Source of the DNA: PRO6 sp035565775
GTDB lineage: Bacteria; Pseudomonadota; Alphaproteobacteria; Rhizobiales; Xanthobacteraceae
Length of the DNA: 64,000 nt
Direction: 5' to 3'
Assembly: GCA_035565775.1 (NCBI GenBank)
Contig: DATMRW010000012.1
Location: 248,001 to 312,000 of the forward strand
Part shown: positions 8,810-17,433 of the stretch, piece by piece
How the letters are laid out: each line of letters starts with the position of its first letter
How positions within the stretch are numbered: position 1 is the stretch's first letter
Translations under genes and position numbers: made by a program
Notes under the pieces: model-generated
What the model was told of the DNA's origin: nothing
What the model saw: only the letters and a program-made list of their open reading frames with translations
The model's database searches: none

Positions 8810-9948
8810 CACATCACCTCGATGTCGGCTTCGATCGCGCCCGCGGCCTTGATGGCCTGCAGGATGCTGATCATGTCGCGCGGGCCGATGCCGAGGCTGT
8901 TCAGGCCGTCCACGAGGTGCTGAAGCGAGACGCCGTTTTTCACGACAGCGAGTTTTTTGCCGTCTTCCTGGACGCCCACGCGGGTGTTCGGCGTCACGAT
9001 CGTCTGACCGCCGTTGAACTGGCCCGGCTGGCTGACCTGCGGCGATTCCGAGATCGAAACGGTGAGGTTGCCCTGCGCCACTGCCACGGTGGCGACGCGC
9101 ACATCGCGGCCCATCACGATGATGCCGGAGCGCTCGTCGATCACGATCTTTGCCGCGAGGTCCGGCTCGACCTGCAACTGCTCGATCTCGGTCACGAGAG
9201 CGACGACATTGCCCTGAAATTCGCGCGGTACCGTGAGCTGCACGGTGGATGGATCGACCGGCTCGGCGGTCTTGCTGCCGAGATAGTCGTTCACCGCCGC
9301 CGCGATGCGCTTGGCGGTAGTGAAGTCGGCGTTACGTAGCGCAAGGCGGATGGTGGGAAGGCGGTTGAGGGCGAATTCGATCTCGCGCTCGATGATCGCG
9401 CCGTTCGAGATGCGGCCGACGGTCGGCACGCCGCGCGTCACGCTGGCGGCCGCGCCCTCGGCCTGAAAGCCGCCGATCGCGAGCGAGCCCTGCGCGACAG
9501 CGTAGACGTTGCCGTCTGCGCCGAGCAGGGGGGTGACGAGAAGGGTGCCGCCCTGAAGGCTTTTCGCATCGCCAAGCGCGGAGACGGTGACGTCCATGCG
9601 CGTGCCCTGAGTGCCGAAGGCGGGGAGGTTGCCGGTCACCATCACGGCAGCGACGTTGCCGGTGCGGATGGTTGCGCCGCGAATGTTGACGCCCATGCGC
9701 TCAAGCATCGCCTGCAGCGACTGCTTGGTGAAGGGAATGTTGTTCAGCGTGTCGCCGGTGCCGTTCAGGCCGACCACGAGGCCGTAACCGATCAGCTGGT
9801 TCTGGCGGACGCCCTCGATATTGGCGAGGTCCTTGATCCGCGATGTTGCATGTGCGGCCGCAGACGTCAGCGCGACCGCCACAAGGCTCGCGCAAGCGAC
9901 CCGGACCATGCGACCAAGCGCCGATCCCGAAAACGAAATAAAGCCCAT
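8809..9948 (-). CDS. flgI: Flagellar P-ring protein FlgI
   Basis: The 379-residue protein has a Sec signal peptide (residues 1 to about 33, MVRVACASLVAVALTSAAAHA). The FlgI body follows (RIKDLANIEGVRQNQLIGYG, VVGLNGTGDTLNNIPFT, ... GIIVMGRDVRVATVAVAQGN, GIGPRDMISILQAIKAAGAI). It forms the periplasmic P ring around the rod. The ATG at 9948 follows GGGGAGCAGAGG; an in-frame codon at 9975 would place the signal deeper in the protein. It is first in a flgI-flgJ-flgN-like operon, divergent from fliX. Confidence 0.95.
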   Translation of the reverse strand: MGFISFSGSALGRMVRVACASLVAVALTSAAAHATSRIKDLANIEGVRQNQLIGYGLVVGLNGTGDTLNNIPFTKQSLQAMLERMGVNIRGATIRTGNVAAVMVTGNLPAFGTQGTRMDVTVSALGDAKSLQGGTLLVTPLLGADGNVYAVAQGSLAIGGFQAEGAAASVTRGVPTVGRISNGAIIEREIEFALNRLPTIRLALRNADFTTAKRIAAAVNDYLGSKTAEPVDPSTVQLTVPREFQGNVVALVTEIEQLQVEPDLAAKIVIDERSGIIVMGRDVRVATVAVAQGNLTVSISESPQVSQPGQFNGGQTIVTPNTRVGVQEDGKKLAVVKNGVSLQHLVDGLNSLGIGPRDMISILQAIKAAGAIEADIEVM

Positions 9949-10022
9949 CCTCTGCTCCCCGCTGAGGTCGATCAATCGTCAGGCCCCGGCTTCGCGCTCC
10001 CACACGAAACTTGAACCCGCTG

Positions 10023-10030
10023 TTAACCAT
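10023..10030 (+). promoter_or_regulatory. CtrA-type box TTAACCAT (flgI side)
   Basis: TTAACCAT lies 75 bases before the flgI start in the flgI/fliX divergent region. This octamer matches the CtrA recognition sequence known from Caulobacter. A second copy is 148 bases away. Promoter elements around it were not resolved. Confidence 0.55.
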
Positions 10031-10170
10031 GCGAGGTTCGTGCCAATTGCCCGATGGGCGAAAGGCCCTGCAAACCGGGCGGTTTTCGATCCTTATTCAG
10101 GGCCGGCGGCGGTCGCGCTCTAGGCAAATGCAGCCGGCGGGGCAACTTTTGCCGGGCCATTAGCAAACAG

Positions 10171-10178
10171 TTAACCAT
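10171..10178 (+). promoter_or_regulatory. CtrA-type box TTAACCAT (fliX side)
   Basis: TTAACCAT lies 71 bases before the fliX start and is followed by a partial second half (AATGAACC). fliX is a CtrA-dependent class II gene in Caulobacter, which supports the call. Confidence 0.6.
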
Positions 10179-10248
10179 AATGAACCAGAGTTCTGGTGAT
10201 GCAGTATGGGGCGAGTAATCCGCTCCGGCCGTCATGGAGCGAGGGATC

Positions 10249-10668
10249 ATGATGCGAGTTTATGGATCGACCGGTGCGACGCCCGGCGCTACCGCTTATG
10301 CGGCACGGCGATCCAGGCCGGGTTCATTTTCGCTCCCAGAGACCTTCAGTGCGCCGGAAGCACGCCCCATGAGCGCACCGCGCGCCCCGGCATCGATCGA
10401 TGCGCTGATCGCGTTGCAGGGCGTCACCTTCGATGATCAGGCCGAGCGCCGCAAACGCGCTTTGCGTCAGGGCCGCAGTGCGCTCGATGTGCTCGAGGAC
10501 CTCAAGATGGGGCTGCTGTCGGGCAAGCTCGATTCCTCGATGGTTGGCCGGCTGAAAAAGGCGGCAAACGAATTGAAGACGCTTTCCGGCGACCCCGGGC
10601 TCGATGGCGTGCTGGCCGAGATCGAGCTCCGCGTCGAGGTTGAACTCGCCAAGGTTGCGCGGCTGTAA
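10249..10668 (+). CDS. fliX: Flagellar assembly regulator FliX
   Basis: The 139-residue protein matches FliX: a Gly/Pro/Ala-rich N-terminal 45 residues, then ASIDALIALQGVTFDDQAER and a helical end (LDVLEDLKMGLLSGKLDSSM ... LAEIELRVEVELAKVARL). FliX couples basal body assembly to FlbD-dependent late flagellar transcription in Caulobacter and aids P-ring assembly. Two adjacent ATGs (10249, 10252) follow GAGGGA; an upstream ATG at 10234 is less likely. It is divergent from flgI, with a CtrA-type box upstream. Confidence 0.88.
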   Translation: MMRVYGSTGATPGATAYAARRSRPGSFSLPETFSAPEARPMSAPRAPASIDALIALQGVTFDDQAERRKRALRQGRSALDVLEDLKMGLLSGKLDSSMVGRLKKAANELKTLSGDPGLDGVLAEIELRVEVELAKVARL

Positions 10669-11206
10669 CCGCCGTCGTTTGCATGCGACCGCTCCGCGCG
10701 TTGACCTCCATGCGGTCCTGCGGACTTATCGGATGGGTGTCCTGAGCTGCGATCCAACGGCGGCTGTACGGGAGCCCCTTCGCCGGCAGCCCTGTTCGTT
10801 CCGGGGGAGCGAACCGGCAAGTTCCGGCTCGGCAAGGACCGCCTTCTTGCGGATGAGGCAAGGACCGCCTTCTTGCGGATGACAAGGGCAAGAGCTGGAT
10901 CGTTCGAGGATTTCGCGGTTGCACTTGTGGATGAAATCGAGCGGCGAGCCCATCGGCGGGAGCGTTTTACCGTCGGGAACTCGAGACAAGTTCCATCAAA
11001 TTAAGTTTAAGAGGCGGCTTTTTTGGCACCGTTGCAGCTTGAAGTTGAAGTCGCCAAAGGCCCGCTATTTCAGGCGTTTAGGCATCGGTACCTCGTTGGG
11101 ACAGCTTGGTTCCGAAGCCATTTCGGCGCCCGCATCAGCGGATTTTCCTGTGATTTTTTCAATACTTATCCGGGTGCCGTCGGCTGCAAGGGGACCGCAG
11201 CAGATG
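10669..11206. other. Intergenic stretch between fliX and dksA
   Basis: I see no convincing gene in these 538 bases. They hold a 26-bp tandem duplication (10831-10882), a short inverted repeat near 10977-10995 (GGAACT / AGTTCC), and local AT-rich sequence near 10990-11020. Longer open frames here run across dksA in the wrong frame and have no family resemblance. Confidence 0.5.
10831..10882. repeat. Perfect 26-bp tandem duplication
   Basis: Two identical 26-bp units (10831-10856 and 10857-10882) abut exactly. Each begins GGCAAGGACCGCC and ends TTCTTGCGGATGA. The site is intergenic, between fliX and dksA. Confidence 0.95.
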
Positions 11207-11235
11207 TTGTATCGGACGGCTGCGCGCTATATAAG
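11207..11235 (+). promoter_or_regulatory. Candidate sigma-70-type promoter of dksA
   Basis: TTGTAT (11207-11212) and TATAAG (11230-11235) are 17 bases apart and about 50 bases before the dksA start. The match is moderate and was found by eye. Confidence 0.4.
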
Positions 11236-11285
11236 GCCCGCGCGGCCGGAGGACCGGTCGCCCAGATACGAGCAATGGTACGGCC

Positions 11286-11696
11286 TTGGACAAGTTGAAG
11301 AACTATCGGCCTTCCGAGAAAGAGCCGTTTATGAACGAGCGGCAGCGCGAGTATTTTCGCGCTAAACTGCTCAACTGGAAGGAGGAAATCCTTCGCGAAG
11401 CCCGAATGACGCTGCAGCAGCTTCAGGAAGAGAACGTCAATCATCCCGACCTGGCTGACCGGGCATCTTCGGAAACCGATCGCGCGATCGAATTGAGAGC
11501 TCGCGATCGTCAACGCAAGCTGATCTCGAAAATCGATGCAGCCCTGCAGCGTATCGAGGACAATAGCTACGGCTACTGCGAGGAAACTGGCGAGCCGATT
11601 TCCTTGAAGCGGCTGGAAGCGCGTCCGATTGCTACGCTCTCGGTTGAGGCGCAAGAGCGCCACGAACGGCGCGAAAAGGTGTATCGGGACGAATAA
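11286..11696 (+). CDS. dksA: RNA polymerase-binding transcription factor DksA
   Basis: The 136-residue protein has the DksA coiled coil (residues about 20-95, YFRAKLLNWKEEILREARM, HPDLADRASSETDRAIELRA) and C-terminal globular end (YGYCEETGEPISLKRLEARP, then ATLSVEAQERHERREKVYRD). It binds the RNA polymerase secondary channel and works with ppGpp. Only one of the four zinc-finger cysteines of E. coli DksA remains, as in other alphaproteobacterial DksA. The start is a TTG, chosen because residues 7-16 (YRPSEKEPFM) are conserved in rhizobial DksA; the ATG at 11331 would remove them. dksA next to flagellar genes is common in this group. Confidence 0.88.
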   Translation: MDKLKNYRPSEKEPFMNERQREYFRAKLLNWKEEILREARMTLQQLQEENVNHPDLADRASSETDRAIELRARDRQRKLISKIDAALQRIEDNSYGYCEETGEPISLKRLEARPIATLSVEAQERHERREKVYRDE

Positions 11697-12127
11697 GACA
11701 ACACGCCACGTCCTTAAGTTTCATCCGACTGCGACAGCCAAAACGGCTGATGCTGCTCAAGAGGAGCTCGAAATCCGGGGCTTTCTTGGGCTTTTTTTTG
11801 GTCTTTTTGATGCCAGCACAATCGCCTCAGGGTGCCCGGATCAACTAGCGCCGTTCTCATGAGGTGAGGGGTCCGGGCGGCGCGGCCCTGCGCCATTCCG
11901 GCGTTGCCTCGATGGCACAGGCGAACGTCAAACTCCCCGTCAGAGCCGCCGTTGCTCCTGCCAAACCGGCGAGGCGCTTGAAATATCGGTTGGGCTATGT
12001 GTACAGTGAATTTGTCACTAGCAAAAAATATACAGCTTGCCGACGATCCATATGCAGGCGAGCGGGCCGCCAGAAGTCCGCTCGTCTATCCGATTTTTGC
12101 ATCGAAATTTATTACGGGGAGTGAGCA
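11697..12127. other. Intergenic stretch between dksA and the DUF4214 gene
   Basis: The 431 bases contain a T-rich segment (CTTTTTTTTGGTCTTTTTG near 11790-11808) that may end dksA transcription, though no strong stem precedes it. An open frame of 86 codons (11864-12124) has no ribosome site or family resemblance and was not called. A GGGGAGTGAGCA ribosome site for the next gene ends the stretch. Confidence 0.45.
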
Positions 12128-13453
12128 ATGGCTCTGAATAAGGTGCTGTCTCAAGTCGAGGCGCTTTACATCGGCTATTTCGGCCGCGCGGGTGAACCTG
12201 ACGGTGTGAACTACTGGGTAGAGCGACTGGAAACCGGGTATTCCTGGGCTCAAATGGCAGCCTCGTTCTCGGTGCAGCCGGAAGCGCGTGCCCAGTATGA
12301 CTACCTCAGTGACCCGGAAAATGCGGACGCTGGCGCATTCATTGATGCCATCTATCAGAACCTTTTCGGCCGCGCGCCCGATGAGGAAGGCAAGGCCTAT
12401 TGGCTCGAGCAGCTCGAGAGCCGCGGTAACGATCCGCAGGCGATCGGTCAGTTCATTCTCGACATTATTTCCGGCTCATATGCCGAGGGCGCGAACCCCA
12501 ACGACAGCAAGCATGTCGAGAACAAGGTCGCTGCTGCTGAGTACTTTACGGGAGTACTTGAAGAGGCCGGCATCGGCGGCACGCACACTGAGAATGGGGT
12601 TGTTGTGCTCAACACCAATCTCGTTGATCTTGCGCTCGCTGCAGTGAAAAACGTGACGGACGATCCGTCGACTATCGAGGCCGCGAATGATGCAATCGAT
12701 GCGGTCGTGAATGACATTGCTGAGATGGGGCTGACATACACTCTGTCAAACCACGAAATCAATGCGGCAGGCTATATGGAGGGCACGACCTTTACTTACA
12801 TCGGCTCGGGTAACCTCGGCCTCGACGCTCGTATCTCCGGCGATGACGGCCACGGCGTTCAGGGTGCCTTCCTCGTCCACGAGTGGCGTGAGCAAAACTA
12901 CTATCAGGCCGCGGATGCAATGATCGACGTAGAGGGAGCGCCTGTCGCCGTCTACTCAGTTGCTGGTGGGTCGAAAACGGTTGGCGCCACGACTCAGGCG
13001 TTCTGGAATGTCGACGTGATGGAAATCACGGGCATTGGCGGCAGTAGCCTCTCGCTCGATGATTTTACGTTCAAGCTCTATCTCGATACGAACGCCAGTG
13101 AGGACATCGACTGGGGTGTCGTGCTTACGCTGACCAAGTTCAATGGTGATGAGGGATACTCAAGCCAAAGCGGCTGGGGTTGGCTCAGCGATCAAAAGTA
13201 TGACGCGAAGGACAGCGTGTTCGATCTCTTCACGGACAACCACGGCCTTCTCAACCTCGTCGATGCCCAGAGCATCAACATCGCCTGGGACTTCTGGAAC
13301 GGGGGCATTCAGGCAAACGACGCAAATGTGGGTGGTTGGAATTACATGACCGACAGCGGCATTTTTGACGTCAAGCTGGTCGGCATCAACAGCACGGGCG
13401 ATACGGTGGTGTACAATCACATCCGTATCAACGTGCTCGATCCGATCGCCTGA
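12128..13453 (+). CDS. DUF4214-repeat protein with unassigned C-terminal domain
   Basis: The 441-residue protein starts with two DUF4214-like units: residues about 8-60 (LYIGYFGRAGEPDGVNYWVE) and 75-118 (AIYQNLFGRAPDEEGKAYWL). Such units occur in secreted and surface proteins, often with RTX repeats, but no GGxGxD repeats are visible here. Residues about 200-441 form an unassigned, beta-rich, acidic and Trp/Asp/Asn-rich domain that looks extracellular. No Sec signal is present, so export, if any, would be by a route such as type I; no transporter genes adjoin it. It stands alone, with its own terminator. Confidence 0.75.
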   Translation: MALNKVLSQVEALYIGYFGRAGEPDGVNYWVERLETGYSWAQMAASFSVQPEARAQYDYLSDPENADAGAFIDAIYQNLFGRAPDEEGKAYWLEQLESRGNDPQAIGQFILDIISGSYAEGANPNDSKHVENKVAAAEYFTGVLEEAGIGGTHTENGVVVLNTNLVDLALAAVKNVTDDPSTIEAANDAIDAVVNDIAEMGLTYTLSNHEINAAGYMEGTTFTYIGSGNLGLDARISGDDGHGVQGAFLVHEWREQNYYQAADAMIDVEGAPVAVYSVAGGSKTVGATTQAFWNVDVMEITGIGGSSLSLDDFTFKLYLDTNASEDIDWGVVLTLTKFNGDEGYSSQSGWGWLSDQKYDAKDSVFDLFTDNHGLLNLVDAQSINIAWDFWNGGIQANDANVGGWNYMTDSGIFDVKLVGINSTGDTVVYNHIRINVLDPIA

Positions 13454-13480
13454 CCGAGCACTTGATATCGCAACAACGCG

Positions 13481-13509
13481 AACGGCCGGGCTTGTCCCGG
13501 CCGTTTTTT
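13481..13509 (+). terminator. Rho-independent terminator of the DUF4214 gene
   Basis: A 10-bp perfect stem (AACGGCCGGG / CCCGGCCGTT) with a 5-base loop is followed by a run of six T, 28 bases after the stop. Confidence 0.92.
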
Positions 13510-13733
13510 CATTGCCGTATGCGTCTTCCTTCCCATCGTCACAAAAGTTCAAGAATGACAAATTCTGAACGCGACCATTTCATCGGATGTCTGTGTTCCT
13601 CCAAGCAGTTCGCGTTCCCGAAAAGGAAACCGGATCTGCAAAGGATCGTGTTTTGATTTAGGTCAACGCGACGTTGTGTGGGCGGAGTAATTCCTCGCTT
13701 CCCTGTGGGCTGCCGGCTGACTTGGAGGTCACG

Positions 13734-14258
13734 ATGTCGAAAATACTCGTTACGGGAATGACTGCGCTCTTCGTTACGACAGCGACACTTGCCTTTGCGC
13801 AGGCTCCTTCTACTGACGCGCCGGAACGCAATAGGGCTGCAAACGCTCGCATGCTGACGGATGCGCGTGTCAATATCGTCAAAGCAGCATTGCAGCTGAC
13901 GCCGGATCAGGAAAAGCTCTGGCCGCCAATCGAAGCCGCTATTCGCGAGAGGGCCCAGCACCGGCAAGCTCGCATCGCAGACATCGAAAAGCGGATGGCT
14001 GAACTGCGCGAGGGCAATGTTTTGGAAAAGTTGCGTGAGCGCAATCCGGTCGAGTTCCTCCAGAGACGCTCCGATGCCTTGGCTCAGCGCTCGGCAGATC
14101 TCCAGCAGCTTGCGACAGCATGGCAGCCGCTCTACCAGACCCTCTCACCCGAGCAAAAGCGGCGGATGGCCTTCCTGTCGATCCTTGCACTTCGTGAGGT
14201 GAGGAACGCCATGGAGCATCGCCACTGGTCAGACGATGATTCCGATGACGATGATTAA
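13734..14258 (+). CDS. Periplasmic Spy/CpxP-like LTxxQ-motif protein
   Basis: The 174-residue protein has a Sec signal (residues 1-22, cut after AFA). Two LTxxQ-type motifs follow (LTPDQEKLWPPIEAAIRE and LSPEQKRRMAFLSILALR) in an all-helical, charged body. It ends in a His/Asp-rich tail (EHRHWSDDDSDDDD) that could bind metal. Spy and CpxP are periplasmic chaperone or stress-sensing proteins. GGAGG lies before the ATG. Many alphaproteobacteria carry several such genes, so a specific name is not justified. Confidence 0.78.
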   Translation: MSKILVTGMTALFVTTATLAFAQAPSTDAPERNRAANARMLTDARVNIVKAALQLTPDQEKLWPPIEAAIRERAQHRQARIADIEKRMAELREGNVLEKLRERNPVEFLQRRSDALAQRSADLQQLATAWQPLYQTLSPEQKRRMAFLSILALREVRNAMEHRHWSDDDSDDDD

Positions 14259-14779
14259 GGAATAATTGTTCCTTGGCGCAATCGCATATTGATTAGAGAT
14301 TTCAACCGAGCTTTCGACGACGTGCTTGTAGCTGTTGATAGCAATCCGGCACGTCGTTGGAGGCAAGGCTGCCGAGGCGACGCTGTCGCGTTGTGGTCGG
14401 CATTGCCCCGTGCGCAGGTCTGTTTTCGTCAGGTGTGAAACAGCCTTCTGCAACGCAGGCTTACTAAATAAAAGGAGCGCGCATTTTGCGCGCTTCTTGG
14501 TTTTGCGGACGGCTGCCGTTTGGGCCAATAAGCGTGTGCCAGCCGCCAACCTTGGCGACGGTACGACACCGTATCCGGCACGCAGAAGCTCCGTCGCGAG
14601 CATGGCGGCAGGCGGCCGATGCTTCCGGTATTAGATGCTCGCAGCGTCGTGGATGTCCTACGGGAGGGGCGCTACGGCGTCGCTCCCGGCGAGATGCAGT
14701 GGAAGATCAGCGCCTGCTATTTGGAACAATCCTTAGGCGCGGCGGTTTCAATAGCACACGCCAGCTAAGGGAGCAGCTC
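14259..14779. other. Intergenic stretch with hairpins and one weak small ORF
   Basis: The 521 bases contain a small AAGGAA/TTCCTT hairpin near 14260-14275, a stronger terminator-like hairpin (14472-14500), and a 49-codon open frame at 14619-14768 with no ribosome site. Nothing else coding is supported. Confidence 0.4.
14472..14500 (+). terminator. Terminator-like hairpin
   Basis: The stem AGCGCGC / GCGCGCT, extended by flanking A/T and G/T pairs, has an ATTTT loop and a TTCTTGG tail. It lies 214 bases after the Spy-like gene, so it may end that transcript or an unrecognised small RNA in between. Confidence 0.55.
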
Positions 14780-15229
14780 ATGGGTATCACTCGTTATATC
14801 GCTGCCGCAGCGTTTTCGCTCGTTGTCGGCGGCGCGATGGCTGGACCTGCCAACGCGTTGCCGGTCGACAGGCTGAATTCGCCGGCTATTCCTGGTATCG
14901 CGGAGCCTGTGCAGTTCTTTTTCGGTGGGCGGCAGTATTGCTGGTATAACCGCGGCTGGCATGGTCCGGGATTTTATTGGTGTGGCTACGCGTTCCGGCG
15001 CGGCTTCGGCTGGGGCGGGCCGGCAGGCTGGCGCGGTTGGCGTCACGTCGGTCCTCCTCCCCATGTGAGAGGCCCGCGCCGTGGACCGCCGCCGCGTGCG
15101 CACCGTCCGTTGCCTGCCCAGCGCGGCATGCGCGCTGCGCCTCCTCCGCGTGGCAGTGCCATGCCACGAGGCGGGGGCGGCGGTCCCCGCAGCGGCGGGC
15201 CGGGCGGAGGGTCTCGCGGTCCACGCTGA
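14780..15229 (+). CDS. Small secreted Gly/Pro/Arg-rich protein, unknown function
   Basis: The 149-residue protein begins with a Sec signal (MGITRYIAAAAFSLVVGGAM, cut near ANA). A short Trp/Tyr/Gly-rich stretch (QYCWYNRGWHGPGFYWCGYA, two cysteines) follows, then a low-complexity tail of Pro, Arg and Gly. Similar small exported proteins are common in Rhizobiales and have no known role. GGGAGC precedes the ATG at 14780. Longer in-frame extensions upstream lack support. It ends before a strong terminator. Confidence 0.72.
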   Translation: MGITRYIAAAAFSLVVGGAMAGPANALPVDRLNSPAIPGIAEPVQFFFGGRQYCWYNRGWHGPGFYWCGYAFRRGFGWGGPAGWRGWRHVGPPPHVRGPRRGPPPRAHRPLPAQRGMRAAPPPRGSAMPRGGGGGPRSGGPGGGSRGPR

Positions 15230-15247
15230 GCCTGTCTTCGGGAGCAG

Positions 15248-15277
15248 AGTCCGGCGGCCATTGGCCGCCGGACTTTT
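15248..15277 (+). terminator. Rho-independent terminator
   Basis: A 12-bp perfect stem (AGTCCGGCGGCC / GGCCGCCGGACT) with an ATT loop is followed by TTT. It lies between convergent genes, 18 bases after the Gly/Pro-rich gene. Confidence 0.85.
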
Positions 15278-15296
15278 CGCAGTCTTTCCACTCGCT

Positions 15297-16964
15297 CTAC
15301 ACGGAGCTCAGATCGTCTTGCTCGCCGCGGCCGAGGAGATGCGCGGCCGACCGCCAGGCATGATGTACAATCCGGTCGAGCCGTCGGGCGGCATCGAGCC
15401 GGGCGAAGGCATCCGCGGCGGTCAGCTTTCCCGGCGCGACCGAGGCGAGGGTGACGGCCCGATGATCACGTTGCAGGGCATCCAGTTCCCCCGCTGCATT
15501 CCTCACCGCAAGGAGCGCGGCGGCGACCTCGGACGAAACACTCCAGCCGATGGGGGCAGCCTGCGCGCTGAGGGCAGACTCCGAGGTGATCGAGACGCCG
15601 ATAACCTTTACCGCGTACATGGCCTGTGCGCACCGCTCGGCCGCGCGAACATCATATGAGGCTCCGCCCGGCTGTGTTGGAAGCCAGCCGTCCGCCAAAA
15701 CTTCCACGAGGCGTGAGGCGTGATCAAGGGCGTGCAGCGTGCTCGTCATGCGCAGCCGCTCGGCCTCCGTCTCCGGCGACTCCTTCAATTCGGATAGAAA
15801 GCTCCGCACCTCCTCGAGCGTTGCGGCCGCCGCAGTGTCCTGCGCCGTAGGGCTGGCCTCGCCGGAAAGCGCCGCGGAAACCGATGCGGAGGTCGTCGTA
15901 AGGACCTCAGCCACGACACGCCGGGCGGTCTCGATCGCAATCACCGGAGTGGCGAGCGCACTCGGATCAAGCGCGCGCTGCAGCGCCGTCTGTTTGGAGG
16001 GCAGGAGCTGCTCCACTATGCGGGTGAACCACTGCGTCGCCGGAAGGAGAGCCGCTACCCCCACGACGTTGTATGCCGTATGGTAGGCGGCAAGGAGCGT
16101 CATCCCGTCGACCGATGCAGCGAAGACATTCATCAGCGCGGCCGTGAACGGAAAGGCCACGATCGCGATGAGTGCCGCTATCACCTTGAATAGCACGTAG
16201 GCCAAGGCCAGGCGTTGCGCCGTAGTGCCGGCTCCGATGGCCGCCAGTGCGGAGCTCGTCGCAGTCCCGATATTTTGGCCGATGATCAGCGCCGCGCCCT
16301 GTTCGAGGCTCACCGCTCCCGCGTAGAAAGCCGAAATGGTGACTGCGATGGCAGCGGTCGAGGACTGCATGACGGCGGTCATCGCCAGGCCGACAAAGAT
16401 CAAGGTCATAAGGCCGATCGTCCCTGAAACCCAGCCGGCCCCTGGCGCGCCCAGCACCGCGGGCAGATCAGACGGATGCAGGCTTTCCGCCAGGCCTCCC
16501 ATGCCCTGCTGGAGGGTCGTCAGCCCGTAAAGCACCAGCGCGAAGCCTGCGAGCGCACTGCCCGCTGCCGCGATCCGGCCGCCTGCCAGCAATTTGGCGA
16601 GAGCGCCAACGAAGATCATTGGCAGCGCGTAGGTCGAAAGCGAAACCCGCACTCCGATCAGCGTCACGAGCCAGCCCGTGCCCGTCGTGCCCACGTTGGC
16701 GCCGAATACGAGGCCGAGCCCCTGCGGAAAGGTCAGAAGCCCGGCGCTGACGAGGCCGATCGTCGTCATCGTCACGGCGCTCGACGACTGCACGAGCAGC
16801 GTGACGACCGCGCCCCAGAAGGCGCCCGAGAGCGGCGTGGCCGCCGCCTTGGCGAGGACGGTGCGCAGGGCGGGTCCCGCCAGCGCCTTCAGGCCGTCCG
16901 TCATCACGGTCATCCCGAGCAGGAACAGCCCAACGCCGCCGAGAATGGCAATCGCTGTCGACAT
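15297..16964 (-). CDS. Na+/phosphate cotransporter family protein with PhoU-like tail
   Basis: The 555-residue inner-membrane protein has two inverted Na_Pi_cotrans repeats, each with its signature: QSSSA at about residue 59 and QSSTA at about 199. About eight to nine hydrophobic segments fill residues 1-320. The soluble C-terminal part (about 345-540) is helical and resembles PhoU. The family (YjbB/NptA type) moves phosphate with sodium; YjbB of E. coli exports phosphate. It stands alone between two convergent or divergent neighbours, with no pho genes nearby. Confidence 0.85.
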   Translation of the reverse strand: MSTAIAILGGVGLFLLGMTVMTDGLKALAGPALRTVLAKAAATPLSGAFWGAVVTLLVQSSSAVTMTTIGLVSAGLLTFPQGLGLVFGANVGTTGTGWLVTLIGVRVSLSTYALPMIFVGALAKLLAGGRIAAAGSALAGFALVLYGLTTLQQGMGGLAESLHPSDLPAVLGAPGAGWVSGTIGLMTLIFVGLAMTAVMQSSTAAIAVTISAFYAGAVSLEQGAALIIGQNIGTATSSALAAIGAGTTAQRLALAYVLFKVIAALIAIVAFPFTAALMNVFAASVDGMTLLAAYHTAYNVVGVAALLPATQWFTRIVEQLLPSKQTALQRALDPSALATPVIAIETARRVVAEVLTTTSASVSAALSGEASPTAQDTAAAATLEEVRSFLSELKESPETEAERLRMTSTLHALDHASRLVEVLADGWLPTQPGGASYDVRAAERCAQAMYAVKVIGVSITSESALSAQAAPIGWSVSSEVAAALLAVRNAAGELDALQRDHRAVTLASVAPGKLTAADAFARLDAARRLDRIVHHAWRSAAHLLGRGEQDDLSSV

Positions 16965-17121
16965 GCGCCTCTCCGCCCGTCTACGCTTCGGTCCTTGAGC
17001 TCGTCGGAGTCATAACGCCAGCTGCCGCCATGCCGATAGCCCGCCGCTGCACCGGCATCCCATTGTTCAAAATGGTCTCGTCACACCGCTCTGTGACGGT
17101 TCGATTGTCAGTCGCAATAGG

Positions 17122-17345
17122 CTGAAGCGCGGGGGGCCGCTATTGGGCCAACGGACCATCAATGAACTGGCACAGCATGGCGCTACAAGCTTAGTTGGAA
17201 CTTTCTATCCGCTGTTGAACGCAATGGAAAAACGCGGTTATCTGAAATCTCTAAGCGCACGGGTTTATCGGGCTACGCCCTCGAAACGAAGGGACGGGCC
17301 CTCGCTAAGACGGGTCTCAAGGAATTGACCGGCGTGAAGGAATAG
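17122..17345 (+). pseudogene. Frameshifted remnant of a PadR-type regulator
   Basis: One frame (17122 to about 17248) reads GPLLGQRTINELAQHGATSL and then VGTFYPLLNAMEKRGYLKS, matching the PadR winged-helix pattern (GTLYPLL-RLE-RGWL). The match then continues in a different frame from about 17247 to TAG at 17345 (SKRTGLSGYALETKGRALAK, TGLKELTGVKE), matching the PadR ending (Y-LT-KGR-AL). No start codon or N-terminal segment is evident. So there is at least one frameshift and a lost 5' end. Confidence 0.7.
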
Positions 17346-17433
17346 CGGCGCGGCCGCTCGCGCTCAAAATGGTTCCACTCTGCTTGATGATCCACTTACG
17401 GGTCAGGCGTGGTTTGGTAGAAGGATCCATGAC

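Noticed and set aside
11023..11036. TTGGCACCGTTGCA as a sigma-54 promoter before dksA
   Set aside because: The gap between the GG and GC elements is three bases too short for a functional -24/-12 site.
11864..12124. An 86-codon plus-strand open frame before the DUF4214 gene
   Set aside because: No ribosome site, no recognisable domain, cysteine/arginine-rich end, and it ends inside the next gene's ribosome site region.
14619..14768. A 49-codon open frame before the Gly/Pro-rich gene
   Set aside because: Composition is not bad, but it has no ribosome site and I see no family pattern. Kept only as a note in the intergenic entry.
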